From contig CAZYXT010000001.1 in NCBI GenBank assembly GCA_964651505.1, positions 1 through 64,000 on the forward strand: a stretch of 64,000 bases of DNA. Direction: 5' to 3'. The translations under genes and the position numbers were made by a program. Source of the DNA: Avisuccinivibrio_A sp964651505 (GTDB lineage Bacteria > Pseudomonadota > Gammaproteobacteria > Enterobacterales > Succinivibrionaceae). Below are positions 42,821 through 51,388 of this stretch, piece after piece (positions within the stretch are counted from its first letter, which is position 1; each line of letters opens with the position of its first letter). The notes below the pieces were generated by a model. The model was not told the origin of the DNA. It searched no databases and worked only from the letters and a program-made list of their open reading frames with translations.

Positions 42821-43441
42821 ATGCGTTCTTTTCATCCCATATTCAATGAAGACGGCACCATTTCCCTGTTCAGGGTCGGCTGTTTGGTGGTGCTGGCTCT
42901 GTCGGTTTTAGCCTATTTCATGTTAAAGCCCCATGACGGGGGCAATGCTTTTGCCAAAGCCGTTTTAAGCGTTGATAAGAAAAACGAGGCCTCAGGCGCC
43001 AAGGCTTGCGAAGATTACGATCTGGTGGCCGTGCGGCAGATGGCCCTTGCCGAGTTAAACGACGGGGCCGAGTTTTTCAAAGCCTGCGGCAACATCAATT
43101 TTGGTTTTGAGGGCTGCAATTACCAATTTTCAGATAAGCTTTTATCCTTTTATATTCCCAGGGTTTACGCCGCCGATGACGGCTTTACCATCACTCTGAC
43201 GGCCAAGGGCCGGCAAAGGCTTGACGATTGCGTCAAGTTTACCGTCGATTCCATCGGCACCTTCGTGGCCTTGGACAACCGGGGATTGGAGACGGACAAG
43301 TGCCTTTGGCAAACCGCCTCGGATCATGGCGTGCTGCGCGTCACCGATGATCTGCCGGGACGTCCTGCTCCGTCGGGAGCCCACAAGGTCGTCACCAGCG
43401 TGGCCAACAGCGCCCAAAGCAGCGACGTACAGAATATCTGA
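42821..43441 (+). CDS. Uncharacterised single-pass membrane protein, pilin-like C-terminus
   Basis: 206 aa. One N-terminal transmembrane helix (about 17-36; RVGCLVVLALSVLAYFML) leaves the rest in the periplasm, with paired cysteines (about 62/88, 97, 133, 155). The segment GFTITLTAKGRQRLDDCVKFTVDSIG with a later CLW recalls the C-terminal beta region of type IV pilins (ITLTA...C...L...G...CW), but there is no prepilin GFTLIE leader. It is probably co-transcribed with the acyltransferase. Not recognised as a named family. Confidence 0.55.
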   Translation: MRSFHPIFNEDGTISLFRVGCLVVLALSVLAYFMLKPHDGGNAFAKAVLSVDKKNEASGAKACEDYDLVAVRQMALAELNDGAEFFKACGNINFGFEGCNYQFSDKLLSFYIPRVYAADDGFTITLTAKGRQRLDDCVKFTVDSIGTFVALDNRGLETDKCLWQTASDHGVLRVTDDLPGRPAPSGAHKVVTSVANSAQSSDVQNI

Positions 43442-43494
43442 GAACACAACTTTGGTCGGAAGATGCCGACTGATCATATTGCGAGGTTTTTGGA

Positions 43495-44127
43495 ATGAAG
43501 ATTTCACGCAACACCGTGGCTTCCGTAAGTTTTACGGTAACCGATGAGAACGGCCAAATCGTCGGCCGCACCGATCCCAAGCACCCCGTTGAAGCCTTGA
43601 TGGGGCACGGCTCCCTGGTCAAGGGCTTGGAGATGGCTTTGGACGGCCATGAAGAGGGCGACAGCTTTACCTGCACCCTCAATCCTGCCTTGGCCTATGG
43701 GCAAATTGACGAGAGCCTCATTCAAACCATCGATCGCAGCATGTTTGGCGATTTCCCCTTGGAAGTTGGCAACGTTTTTGAGGCGGACACCTCCCGCGGC
43801 CGCGTGGGCGTGGTGGTCAAAGAGATCCGCGATGCGCAGGTGGTGGTCGACGGCAACCATCCTTTGGCAGGCAAGACCTTAACCTTTTTGGTCGAGGTAG
43901 TTTCGGTGCGCGATGCCACACAAGAGGAGATCGCGCACGGTCACGTCCATCACGGCGGTCATTGCCCCTCAGAGGAAGGTCATCACTGCTGCTGCCATCA
44001 CCACGACGGAAAGGAAGACGGGCACGCTCATCATTGCTGCCATCATCACCATGATGAAGAAGGCGAGCACGAGCATTGCTGCTGCCATCATCATGACGGT
44101 CAAGAGCCCGTAAAAGAACCCCAATAA
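43495..44127 (+). CDS. slyD: FKBP-type prolyl isomerase SlyD with metal-binding tail
   Basis: Cytoplasmic peptidyl-prolyl isomerase and nickel chaperone, 210 aa. FKBP half-domains (about 1-70 and 125-145) flank the IF chaperone insert (about 72-125): GHGSLVKGLEMALDGHEEGD, NPALAYGQIDESLIQTI and LTFLVEVVSVRDATQEEIAHGH. The last 60 residues contain many His and Cys in CCCHHH, HHCCHHHH and HCCCHHH clusters, the SlyD metal-binding tail that delivers nickel to hydrogenases. Ribosome site is weak (GAGG, 16 bp up). Confidence 0.93.
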   Translation: MKISRNTVASVSFTVTDENGQIVGRTDPKHPVEALMGHGSLVKGLEMALDGHEEGDSFTCTLNPALAYGQIDESLIQTIDRSMFGDFPLEVGNVFEADTSRGRVGVVVKEIRDAQVVVDGNHPLAGKTLTFLVEVVSVRDATQEEIAHGHVHHGGHCPSEEGHHCCCHHHDGKEDGHAHHCCHHHHDEEGEHEHCCCHHHDGQEPVKEPQ

Positions 44128-44142
44128 GTGTCTGTCTGTTGA

Positions 44143-44159
44143 GGGGGCGGCGCGCCCCC
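44143..44159. repeat. GC-rich hairpin at the thiI start
   Basis: GGGGGCG (44143-44149), GCG loop, CGCCCCC (44153-44159), ending ten bases before the thiI ATG, in the place where a ribosome site would lie. No T-tract on the plus strand, so it is not a classic terminator. Confidence 0.6.
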
Positions 44160-44169
44160 CGGGTTGTCT

Positions 44170-45630
44170 ATGAAATTTATCCTGCGACTGTTTCCTGAGA
44201 TCTCCATCAAATCAAAGCCGGTGCGCAACCGCTTAATCAAAAACCTCCAACAAAACATCATCAATGCCTGCAAGCATCACGGCTTTACGGCCCATGTTTA
44301 TTCGCAATGGGACAAGCTTATCGTGCGCTTTGAAGAGCAAGAAGATCTAAGACTGGAAAAGGCAGTGCTTGAGCTTGAGCGCATTCCCGGCATCCATTCT
44401 TTCATGCATGTAAAAGAGTGCGATTTTAAGGATTTTGACGATCTGTTTGCCCAATGCCGCGATATCTTAGGCCCCAAGATTGCAGGGCACACCTTTGCCT
44501 TAAGGGTCAAAAGAAGAGGCAATCATCCTTTTACCTCGCAGATGGCCGAAAGGACGCTGGGCGGCATGTTTAAGGCCCATTATGAAAACAAGGGCGTGTG
44601 CCTTGGCAATCCCGAGGTCACCTTAAACATCGAAATTGACAGCGATAAAGCCTATATCATCACCGCAAAGTATCCGGGGTTGGGCGGCTATCCTTTAGGC
44701 TCGCAAGGTGAGGCCATATCCTTGCTCTCAGGCGGTTATGACAGCGCGGTGGCCGCGTTTGAGGCCTTGCGCAGGGGACTTAGGGTCAATTACATCTTCT
44801 TTAACATGGGCGGGGCGGCCCACGAGCTGGGGGTCAAGCAGGAGGCCTATTTTATCTGGGATCGCTACGGCTCCTCCCACCGGGTCAAATTCACCGCCGT
44901 GCCCTTTGAGAAAATCGTGGGGCAGATTTTGGAGCGCACCCATCACGGCGTGCGAGGGGTGATCTTAAAGCGCATGATGATGCGCGTTGCCTCCAAGATT
45001 GCCAAACGTTACGACGTCGATGCCCTGGTTACGGGCGAGAGCGTGGGGCAGGTTTCAAGCCAGACCTTAATTAATTTAAATCACATCGACAAGGTCTCGG
45101 AGGTCTTGGTGTTAAGGCCCCTGGCCCTGACCGACAAGCAGGACATCATCGACAAGGCCCAAAGCATCGGCACAGCAGGCTTTGCCGAGAGCATGCCCGA
45201 GTATTGCGGCGTGATTTCAGATCACCCCAACGTTTGTCCCAAAGAAGCCTTTATCTTGGAGCAGGAGGCTTTGATGGACGGCAATCTGGTTAAGCTTGCC
45301 TTGCAGGAGGCGCAGACCATCGACATCAAGGACATCCCCGGTGACGCCTGCAAGATGCAAACTGAGGTCGAGGTTACATCAGATCTTGCCTACAACGACG
45401 TGATTTTGGATGTGCGCGCTCCCGATGACGTCCTCAAAACGCCTTTGGATCCTCAGGATCACGAGTATCTGCACATTCCTTTTTACAAGGCGGCAGGGGA
45501 GTTTGCATCCTTGGATAAAATGAAAAGCTATGCGCTCTATTGCGATCAGGGCGTGATGAGTCTGATGCTTGCCAAGCAGTTAAAGCAGCAGGGCCATCAC
45601 AATGTCAAAGTTTACAGGAGTAACAAATAA
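44170..45630 (+). CDS. thiI: tRNA 4-thiouridine synthetase with rhodanese domain
   Basis: Thiolates U8 of tRNAs and supplies sulfur for the thiamine thiazole. Domains: ferredoxin-like start MKFILRLFPEISIKSKPVRN, THUMP (about 60-165), PP-loop ATPase LLSGGYDSAVAAFEAL (about 182-197) and a C-terminal rhodanese domain with the persulfide Cys in YALYCDQGVM (about 457). The second redox Cys is in PEYCGVISDHPNVCP. 486 aa, the long enteric form. ATG 44170 aligns with E. coli ThiI; a TTG two codons earlier is in frame. The stop overlaps the next start (TAATG). Confidence 0.95.
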   Translation: MKFILRLFPEISIKSKPVRNRLIKNLQQNIINACKHHGFTAHVYSQWDKLIVRFEEQEDLRLEKAVLELERIPGIHSFMHVKECDFKDFDDLFAQCRDILGPKIAGHTFALRVKRRGNHPFTSQMAERTLGGMFKAHYENKGVCLGNPEVTLNIEIDSDKAYIITAKYPGLGGYPLGSQGEAISLLSGGYDSAVAAFEALRRGLRVNYIFFNMGGAAHELGVKQEAYFIWDRYGSSHRVKFTAVPFEKIVGQILERTHHGVRGVILKRMMMRVASKIAKRYDVDALVTGESVGQVSSQTLINLNHIDKVSEVLVLRPLALTDKQDIIDKAQSIGTAGFAESMPEYCGVISDHPNVCPKEAFILEQEALMDGNLVKLALQEAQTIDIKDIPGDACKMQTEVEVTSDLAYNDVILDVRAPDDVLKTPLDPQDHEYLHIPFYKAAGEFASLDKMKSYALYCDQGVMSLMLAKQLKQQGHHNVKVYRSNK

Positions 45631-46013
45631 TGTACGTTAAGTTTGCTCAGGCTGCCGCTGCCGCCTTGGTGCTGGCAGGCTGTCAGGGGATCAGCTTTGA
45701 CAGCAATTTGAACCCAAACCGCATCGTCGAGTATTACAAGCCCTCGACGGTTGAGACTTTGAGCGATGAAGATTTGGAAAATGCCTCCTATCAATCCTTG
45801 GGACAGGTGATAGGGCTGTCCTGCCAAATCAATCCTGAGGACTTTATTGCCAATGAGACCGATGCGCGCAACGATGCCCGCCTTAAGGCGGTCGATCTGG
45901 GCGCCAACGGCATCGTCTTCAAAAAGTGCATCAGAACCGAGGAGACTCTCGCCTGCCACGAGTCGGTCACCTGCTATGCCGAAGCAATTTCACTGAAGGC
46001 TGATGAGCAATAA
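45630..46013 (+). CDS. rcsF: RcsF-like envelope-stress lipoprotein
   Basis: 127 aa outer-membrane lipoprotein. Signal peptide with lipobox LVLAGC (Cys about 18); the mature domain holds SLGQVIGLSCQIN, ARNDARLKAVDLGANGIVFKKC, ETLACHES and VTCYAEA, matching the four disulfide cysteines of E. coli RcsF. RcsF senses lipopolysaccharide and peptidoglycan damage and signals through IgaA to the Rcs phosphorelay. Synteny supports the call: trmO follows with an 11-bp overlap, as in E. coli. AGGAG lies before the ATG. No other Rcs gene is in the window. Confidence 0.85.
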   Translation: MYVKFAQAAAAALVLAGCQGISFDSNLNPNRIVEYYKPSTVETLSDEDLENASYQSLGQVIGLSCQINPEDFIANETDARNDARLKAVDLGANGIVFKKCIRTEETLACHESVTCYAEAISLKADEQ

Positions 46014-46704
46014 AAGCTTTGAGGTGCCAATCATAGGCATCATGCACTCCCCTTATGCCTCAAAGTTTGCAGTGCCAAGGCAGGCCATGCTTGCCCCCAA
46101 GGTTTTAAGCACCATCTCTTTTTACCCGCCTTATGGCGATCCTCAAGCCTTCATCGGGCTTGAGGGTTTTAGTCACCTGCATGTCATTTTCATCTTTGAT
46201 AAGGCTTTAGAAGACAAGTTTCGCCCCATGGTGCGCCCGCCGCGTTTGGGCGGCAATGAGAGGGTGGGGATCTTTGCCACGCGCTCGCCTTTTCGCCCCT
46301 CGCATCTTGGGCTGTCGACAGTAAAACTCGAGAAAATCGAGCATATCAATCACAAGGTGCAATTGACGGTAAGCGGGGCCGACTTGGCAGACGGCACCCC
46401 GATTGCGGACATCAAGCCTTACATTCCTTTTGTCGATTCCATCCCCGATGCCCGCTGCGGCTATGCCAAGGCCCCTCCGCCCGTAAAAGAGGTGGTTTTT
46501 GCGCCCGGGGTTTACGAGCTGCTCTCAAATCTCATCCCCTCAAACTTGGAGGCATTGATTCAGATCCTCTCTCAAGATCCGCGTCCTGCCTACAAGGCCT
46601 TAAAGGACGATCAGAAGATCTATCATGCCTCGTTGTTCGGCCTTGATATAATGTTCAAAGCCGATGAGCGGCAGGTACAAGTTACAGGCGCAGCCTTGCT
46701 TTGA
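46003..46704 (+). CDS. trmO: tRNA (m6t6A37) methyltransferase TrmO
   Basis: UPF0066/TsaA-family beta-barrel methyltransferase, 233 aa, adding the N6-methyl to t6A37 of tRNA-Thr. Conserved text: PIIGIMHSPYASKFAVPRQA, LEGFSHLHVIFIFDKA, VGIFATRSPFRPSHLGLSTVKL, DLADGTPIADIKPYIPFVDS. Translationally coupled to rcsF upstream; its stop overlaps a possible start of the HAD-NUDIX gene. Confidence 0.94.
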   Translation: MSNKSFEVPIIGIMHSPYASKFAVPRQAMLAPKVLSTISFYPPYGDPQAFIGLEGFSHLHVIFIFDKALEDKFRPMVRPPRLGGNERVGIFATRSPFRPSHLGLSTVKLEKIEHINHKVQLTVSGADLADGTPIADIKPYIPFVDSIPDARCGYAKAPPPVKEVVFAPGVYELLSNLIPSNLEALIQILSQDPRPAYKALKDDQKIYHASLFGLDIMFKADERQVQVTGAALL

Positions 46705-46715
46705 GGATAATGATT

Positions 46716-48011
46716 ATGAAAAAGCGCTACACTCACGTGCTGTTTGACCTTGACGGCACGGTGTATGACTCCTATGAGGCCAATTTCCTGTCGTTTCAGG
46801 CGGTGATGGGGCGCCAATACCCTCAGATCAAATGCGAAGATCAAGATTTTGCCCCGCTGTTCGGAGTGCCGGGCCTCAAATGCCTGCAAGCCTTCGGGGT
46901 TCCCGAGGATGACTGCCCGCGCATGATGCAGCTTTGGATAAAAGAGATCGTAAAATATGTCTCTGCGGTCAGGCTTTTTCCCCATATTTTGTCCGTTTTG
47001 GAGTTTTTCAGGCAAAACGGCGTGAAACTTGGCATCATCACATCCCGCGCCCGCTCCGATGCCATGGCAGGCACCTTGGGCGATCCCTGCCCGCCTGAGC
47101 TTGAGCCGTATTTTGACTTTGTCGTCTGCGCCTCGGATGTGGCAAGGCCCAAGCCTGCTCCCGATTCGATTTTAAAATACATGCAGCTTTCAGGGGCGAA
47201 GGCCGCCGAGATCTTGTTTGTAGGCGACGCCCTGACGGATTGGCAGTGCGCCCGCTCAAGCGGTGTTGATTTTGCCCTGGCCTTGTGGGGCGCGAAATTT
47301 GCCGATCACGTGCGCTGCGAGCATTATGCTCTCACCCCCTATGATCTCATCATGATAGCAGGAGGCGCCTTGCAGGGGGAGGATGAACAATGGTTCAAGT
47401 GGGCCCGCGAATTGCAGGCCATAGGACAGATCGGCCTTGCCTACAGCAAAAATGTCTTTGACAAAGAAAGATTCGAGCGCCTGCGCGACATTGCCTGCGA
47501 GATCATGTGTTTGAAAACCTTGGCGCAAAAAGAAGAGGTCAAAGGGTGTTTTTGCTTTGACAGAGGCTACATCACCCCCAAGATTGACACCCGCGCGGCC
47601 GTCTTTAACGAAGAGGGCAAGATCCTGATGGTCAAAGAGCGCCAAAGCGGGCTGTGGAACATGCCGGGCGGCTGGTGCGAGGAGAACAGCACCATCATCA
47701 AAAACACCGTCAAAGAGGTTCGCGAGGAGGCAGGTCTGAGCGTGCATGTCACAAAGCTCATTGCCATCGTCGACCGCAATGCCCACAACAGGCCGCGCCT
47801 GATGTACGGGGCCTTAAAGACCTTTTGCCTGTGCCAAATGCAAAAAGACCCTCAGCCTTTTTTGGAAAACTCAGAAACCTTGGAGCGAGGCTGGTTTGCC
47901 TTAGATGAGCTTCCGCAAAATTTGCGGCTTGATACCAATACCCCCGGGCAGATTGCCATGTGCTTTGAGGCCTATAAACATCAGGATAATTGGGAGTGCG
48001 TGCTCGAGTAG
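46716..48011 (+). CDS. HAD-hydrolase / NUDIX-hydrolase fusion protein
   Basis: 431 aa with two enzyme modules. Residues 1-215 are a HAD phosphatase: LFDLDGTVYDSYE (nucleophile Asp), IITSRAR, ARPKPAPDSILKYM and FVGDALTDWQCARSSGV, like phosphoglycolate phosphatase (Gph). Residues about 225-285 (ELQAIGQIGLAYSKNVFDKERFERLRDIACEIM) are the Nudix_N domain. Residues 290-425 are a NUDIX domain with MPGGWCEENSTIIKNTVKEVREEAGL, which lacks the first Glu of the Nudix box, as others of the Nudix_N group do, but keeps the E-x-x-E-E metal site. Substrate is unknown; ADP-ribose-like or damaged nucleotides are possible. ATG 46716 is chosen from GAGG nine bases upstream; the sequence is continuous between modules. 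Confidence 0.82.
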   Translation: MKKRYTHVLFDLDGTVYDSYEANFLSFQAVMGRQYPQIKCEDQDFAPLFGVPGLKCLQAFGVPEDDCPRMMQLWIKEIVKYVSAVRLFPHILSVLEFFRQNGVKLGIITSRARSDAMAGTLGDPCPPELEPYFDFVVCASDVARPKPAPDSILKYMQLSGAKAAEILFVGDALTDWQCARSSGVDFALALWGAKFADHVRCEHYALTPYDLIMIAGGALQGEDEQWFKWARELQAIGQIGLAYSKNVFDKERFERLRDIACEIMCLKTLAQKEEVKGCFCFDRGYITPKIDTRAAVFNEEGKILMVKERQSGLWNMPGGWCEENSTIIKNTVKEVREEAGLSVHVTKLIAIVDRNAHNRPRLMYGALKTFCLCQMQKDPQPFLENSETLERGWFALDELPQNLRLDTNTPGQIAMCFEAYKHQDNWECVLE

Positions 48012-48090
48012 GGGGAGGGGGCGCCGTTATAAGATAAAAGATAAAGCTGACTTAAAGCAGGCTGAAATTGCATAATCATTAGGAGCAAAC

Positions 48091-48837
48091 ATGCGTTTTT
48101 TAGTTGATCTGCATACCCACACCGTGGCCTCGGATCATGCCTATTCGACCATTGCCGACTATGTCAGACAGGCTCAGGAGACGGGGATTCAGATGTTTGC
48201 CACCACCGACCACGGGCCGTCGCTGCCTGATGCGCCTCACAAGTGGCATTTTGGCAATTTGAGGGTGATCCCCCATGTGGCAGACGGCATTGCCATCTTA
48301 AAAGGCGTGGAAGCCAACATCACCGCCTCAGGCGATATTGATTTGGAAGAGTACTACACCTCGCGCCTGGATATCGTGCTGTGCGGTTTTCACCCCAATT
48401 ACACCCCAACCGATCTTGTCACCCATACCGAGCTGATGTTAAGCGTCATCAAGTCAGGCAGGGTCGATATCATCACCCACCCGGGGCAGCCCAAGTACCC
48501 CATCGATTTTGAGGCCGTGCTCGAGTGCGCCAAAGAGCATAACGTGGCAATTGAGATCAATGCCTCATCTTCCATCAACACCCGTTACGGCTCCCACGAA
48601 AATTGCGTGCAGGTGGCAAAGCTTGCCAAGAAGATAGGCAACATTGTGTCCCTGGGCTCGGATGCTCATGTCTGCTGGTTTATGGGCAGGTTTGATGAGG
48701 CTGTTTGCGTCATAGAAGAGGCAGGCCTGGGTTATGACAAGGTCATAAATACCTCTCCTGCCCGCGTGCTGGACTTTTTGGAGTCGCGCGGCAGGCCCCC
48801 CATCAAATCGCTGCGCAAGCTGTTTACCCCGCTTTAG
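48091..48837 (+). CDS. ycdX: PHP-domain phosphatase, YcdX-like
   Basis: 248 aa trinuclear-zinc phosphatase. Metal ligands are visible in VDLHTHTVASDHAYS, FATTDHGPSLPD, KGVEANI, FHPNY, DIITHPGQPKYP, EINASS and SLGSDAHVCW. E. coli YcdX is needed for swarming motility and hydrolyses phosphate monoesters; the physiological substrate is not known. AGGAG precedes the ATG; a GNAT gene follows 19 bp later on the same strand. Confidence 0.92.
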   Translation: MRFLVDLHTHTVASDHAYSTIADYVRQAQETGIQMFATTDHGPSLPDAPHKWHFGNLRVIPHVADGIAILKGVEANITASGDIDLEEYYTSRLDIVLCGFHPNYTPTDLVTHTELMLSVIKSGRVDIITHPGQPKYPIDFEAVLECAKEHNVAIEINASSSINTRYGSHENCVQVAKLAKKIGNIVSLGSDAHVCWFMGRFDEAVCVIEEAGLGYDKVINTSPARVLDFLESRGRPPIKSLRKLFTPL

Positions 48838-48856
48838 ATGCATAAGGAGGCAAACT

Positions 48857-49426
48857 GTGTTTGGAGCAAATATGAGTCACGCTTTGCAGCATTTAAAGCG
48901 CGACATGTCATTGTTCAAATTAAACCGCAAGATGGCGGTTGATTTGCGCGATCCTGCTTTCATGGTTGAAGAGGGAGATTACGTCATCGCTGCGGCAGCC
49001 CCTGCTCAATTAAAGGAGATCGAGGCTTTGCACCTGAGGGTATTTGGCTCTCCTCTGCCTGACTGGATGGCCTGGGTGTATAAGATAAGGATCGGGCAGC
49101 TTGTGACCGTGGCCTTAAAAGGCGATGTCATCGCAGGCTACGATGCCTTCATCTTTAACCCGGGGGAGGCTGATGATCTGATCTTGCACGAGCCTTTTGT
49201 GGGGGTAGATCCTGTTTTCCAAGGCCGGGGCGTAGGCGCCATGCTGCGCAAGCGTGCCTCCCAAAGTTACGAGCACGGCAGACTCAAAGGCTTGTCCACC
49301 GTGGCCCCTTATGACGACATCAAGGCCCTGCGCTCGGCGCAAAACGCAGGCTTTGCCATCTTAAAGGCTTCGGCCAAGCCGCCCGGGCACTATCTGTTAA
49401 AGCCCCTGACGCCCAGGAAGTTTTAA
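48857..49426 (+). CDS. GNAT-family N-acetyltransferase
   Basis: 189 aa. The acetyl-CoA motif A is FVGVDPVFQGRGVGAMLRKRASQ (about 115-137), with the Q-x-x-G-x-G/A core QGRGVGA and the later LSTVAPYDDIKALRSAQNAGFAILKASAKPPGHYL. An N-terminal stretch of about 50 residues precedes the fold. Substrate is unknown. GTG 48857 is chosen because AAGGAGG lies six bases upstream; an ATG 15 bp later is less well placed. Confidence 0.8.
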   Translation: MFGANMSHALQHLKRDMSLFKLNRKMAVDLRDPAFMVEEGDYVIAAAAPAQLKEIEALHLRVFGSPLPDWMAWVYKIRIGQLVTVALKGDVIAGYDAFIFNPGEADDLILHEPFVGVDPVFQGRGVGAMLRKRASQSYEHGRLKGLSTVAPYDDIKALRSAQNAGFAILKASAKPPGHYLLKPLTPRKF

Positions 49427-49438
49427 AAGGATTGGTTG

Positions 49439-50677
49439 ATGAACAAGTTTTCCGTGCAGGATAAAAGGTACATGGCAATGGCTTTGGAGCTTGCCAAAAA
49501 AGGCACTCTGAGCACTTCCCCCAATCCTGCGGTGGGCTGCGTCATCGTCAAAGACGATGCGGTGATAGGCTGCGGTTTTCATCATCAGGCAGGCACGGAT
49601 CATGCCGAAATCGTCGCCTTAAAAAGCGCAGGCGGCGCGGTCAGGGGGGCCACGGTCTACGTGACCTTGGAGCCGTGCTCGCACTACGGGCGCACTCCTC
49701 CTTGTGCCAAGGCTCTGGTCAAAGCCGGGGTGGGGCGGGTGGTGATGGCCATGACCGATCCCAATCCCAAGGTGGCAGGGCGCGGCATCGCCATCTTAAA
49801 AGAGGCCAAGATCAAAACCGATGCGGGGCTCATGCAAAATGAAGCCGTCAAGCTCAACAGGCCCTTTTTGAAGGCCGTGCAGGGCTTCGGACCCTACGTG
49901 ATGGTCAAGTGCGCCATGAGCCTTGACAACAAGTGCGCCTTAAAAGACGGGCAGAGCAAGTGGATCACCGGCACCAAAGCCCGCTCCCTTGGTCAATTGC
50001 TGCGCGCCAAGTGTGATGCGATCATTACAGGCTCCTCCACCGTGCGCTTTGATGATCCTGCCTTGACTTTGCGCGTAAAAGAGCTGCCCAAAAGCGCCAA
50101 ACGCCGCTACTACATCCGCCCCGATTTGCAGCCTTTGAAGGTGATTTTAAATACTGACGGATCGCTTCTTGACAATCTTTGCGATTACCAAGTCTTCAAA
50201 TCCGGAAGCACGCTGCTCGTGCTCTCGGATGCCCAAAAACTGCACGATTATCTTTTAAAGAACACAAGCTTTGGGGCTCCTTTGGCCGCCTCCTTTGGCA
50301 GCAGGCTTAAGCTTAACGAGCATGTGGGAGTGTTGCTGCTGCCTGCGGGGGCCGACGGCAAAATCGATCTTAAAGCCCTGCTGCAAGCGTTGGGGGACAT
50401 GCAGCTGCGGTCGGTTTTGGTGGAGGCAGGCTCTCATCTGACCTCGGCCTTTTTGGACCAAGATCTGGCTGACGAACTTTACGTCTTCATCGGCGCCAAA
50501 ACTTTGGGAAAGGGCGCGCAGGAGGCATTGCAACCCATGGAAGTTGCGCATCTGCAAGATGCCCCCGCCTACAAGCTTAAAAAAGTCAAAAAGCTTGGGG
50601 ATGACGTCATGCTCAAATACTCAAGAGCTCAAGGAGATCTATGTTTACGGGAATTATTGAAGCCCAAGGCCTCTTAG
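49439..50677 (+). CDS. ribD: Riboflavin deaminase/reductase RibD
   Basis: Bifunctional enzyme of riboflavin synthesis. The N-terminal deaminase (about 8-145) has Zn ligands HAEIVALK and EPCSHYGRTPPC; the C-terminal reductase (about 148-405) contains KCAMSLDNKCALKDGQSKWITG, AIITGSSTVRFDDPALTLR and VLVEAGSHLTSAFLDQDLADELYVFIGAK. 412 aa is longer than E. coli RibD (367). It opens the ribD-ribE-ribH-nusB operon; ribE starts 37 bp before its end. No FMN riboswitch was seen upstream, where only 12 bp separate it from the GNAT gene. Confidence 0.95.
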   Translation: MNKFSVQDKRYMAMALELAKKGTLSTSPNPAVGCVIVKDDAVIGCGFHHQAGTDHAEIVALKSAGGAVRGATVYVTLEPCSHYGRTPPCAKALVKAGVGRVVMAMTDPNPKVAGRGIAILKEAKIKTDAGLMQNEAVKLNRPFLKAVQGFGPYVMVKCAMSLDNKCALKDGQSKWITGTKARSLGQLLRAKCDAIITGSSTVRFDDPALTLRVKELPKSAKRRYYIRPDLQPLKVILNTDGSLLDNLCDYQVFKSGSTLLVLSDAQKLHDYLLKNTSFGAPLAASFGSRLKLNEHVGVLLLPAGADGKIDLKALLQALGDMQLRSVLVEAGSHLTSAFLDQDLADELYVFIGAKTLGKGAQEALQPMEVAHLQDAPAYKLKKVKKLGDDVMLKYSRAQGDLCLRELLKPKAS

Positions 50678-51327
50678 CAAAGATAGAGCCCAAAGGCCGG
50701 GGTGCTGTGGTCAAAATCGGCGTGAGTGCAGGCTTTAAGTTAAAAGAGCGGGTGCAGACAGGCGATTCCATAGCCTGCAACGGGGTGTGTCTGACCGCCG
50801 CGGCCCTCTATGATGATGCCTTTGCAGCCGACGCCTCCCCCGAGACCATGTCGCTTACCTGTTTTAAGCATTACAGGCAGGGGCAAAAGCTTAATTTGGA
50901 ACTGGCCTGCACTCCCTCTACCCATTTGGGCGGGCACATCGTGCAGGGCCACGTCGACGGGATAGGGGAGATTGTCAGGATTGTCAAAAGCTCCGAGGCT
51001 TACGATGTCTATATCAAGCCTCCTTTTGAGCTTTTAAAATACATCGCCCCCAAAGGCTCCATAGCCGTGGACGGAGCCTCCCTCACCGTCAACGAGCTTT
51101 TGGATGACAATACTTTCCGTCTTACCCTGATCCCTCACACGGCAAGCATTTTGAACTTTTCATCCTGGCGCCCGGGGACCTTGGTGAACATCGAGGCCGA
51201 CGTGCTTGCCCGCTACTTGGAGCAGCTTTTAAAGCATGCCTGCGCACAGCGCCCGCCATCTCATGGCAATCAAGGCGGACTGAGCCTTGAGGCCCTGTCT
51301 CAAAATGGCTTTTTGAAGCAGTTTTGA
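50641..51327 (+). CDS. ribE: Riboflavin synthase, alpha subunit
   Basis: Dismutates two 6,7-dimethyl-8-ribityllumazine to riboflavin. Two lumazine-binding repeats (about 1-95 and 98-195): MFTGIIEAQGLL, SIACNGVCLTAA, HLGGHIVQGHVDGIGEI and SIAVDGASLTVNELLDDNTFRLTLIPHT. 228 aa; the C-terminal 25 residues extend beyond the usual 200-215. Start codon lies within ribD. Confidence 0.95.
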   Translation: MFTGIIEAQGLLAKIEPKGRGAVVKIGVSAGFKLKERVQTGDSIACNGVCLTAAALYDDAFAADASPETMSLTCFKHYRQGQKLNLELACTPSTHLGGHIVQGHVDGIGEIVRIVKSSEAYDVYIKPPFELLKYIAPKGSIAVDGASLTVNELLDDNTFRLTLIPHTASILNFSSWRPGTLVNIEADVLARYLEQLLKHACAQRPPSHGNQGGLSLEALSQNGFLKQF

Positions 51328-51388
51328 TTAAAATAACGCAACTTTATTTGAAGGTTGTACGGGAGAGTAAGCTCCCCTTGGAGATTGT

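Noticed and set aside
51361..51376. Hairpin before ribH as an FMN riboswitch
   Set aside because: It is only a 5-bp stem within the operon; the conserved RFN element is absent here and upstream of ribD.
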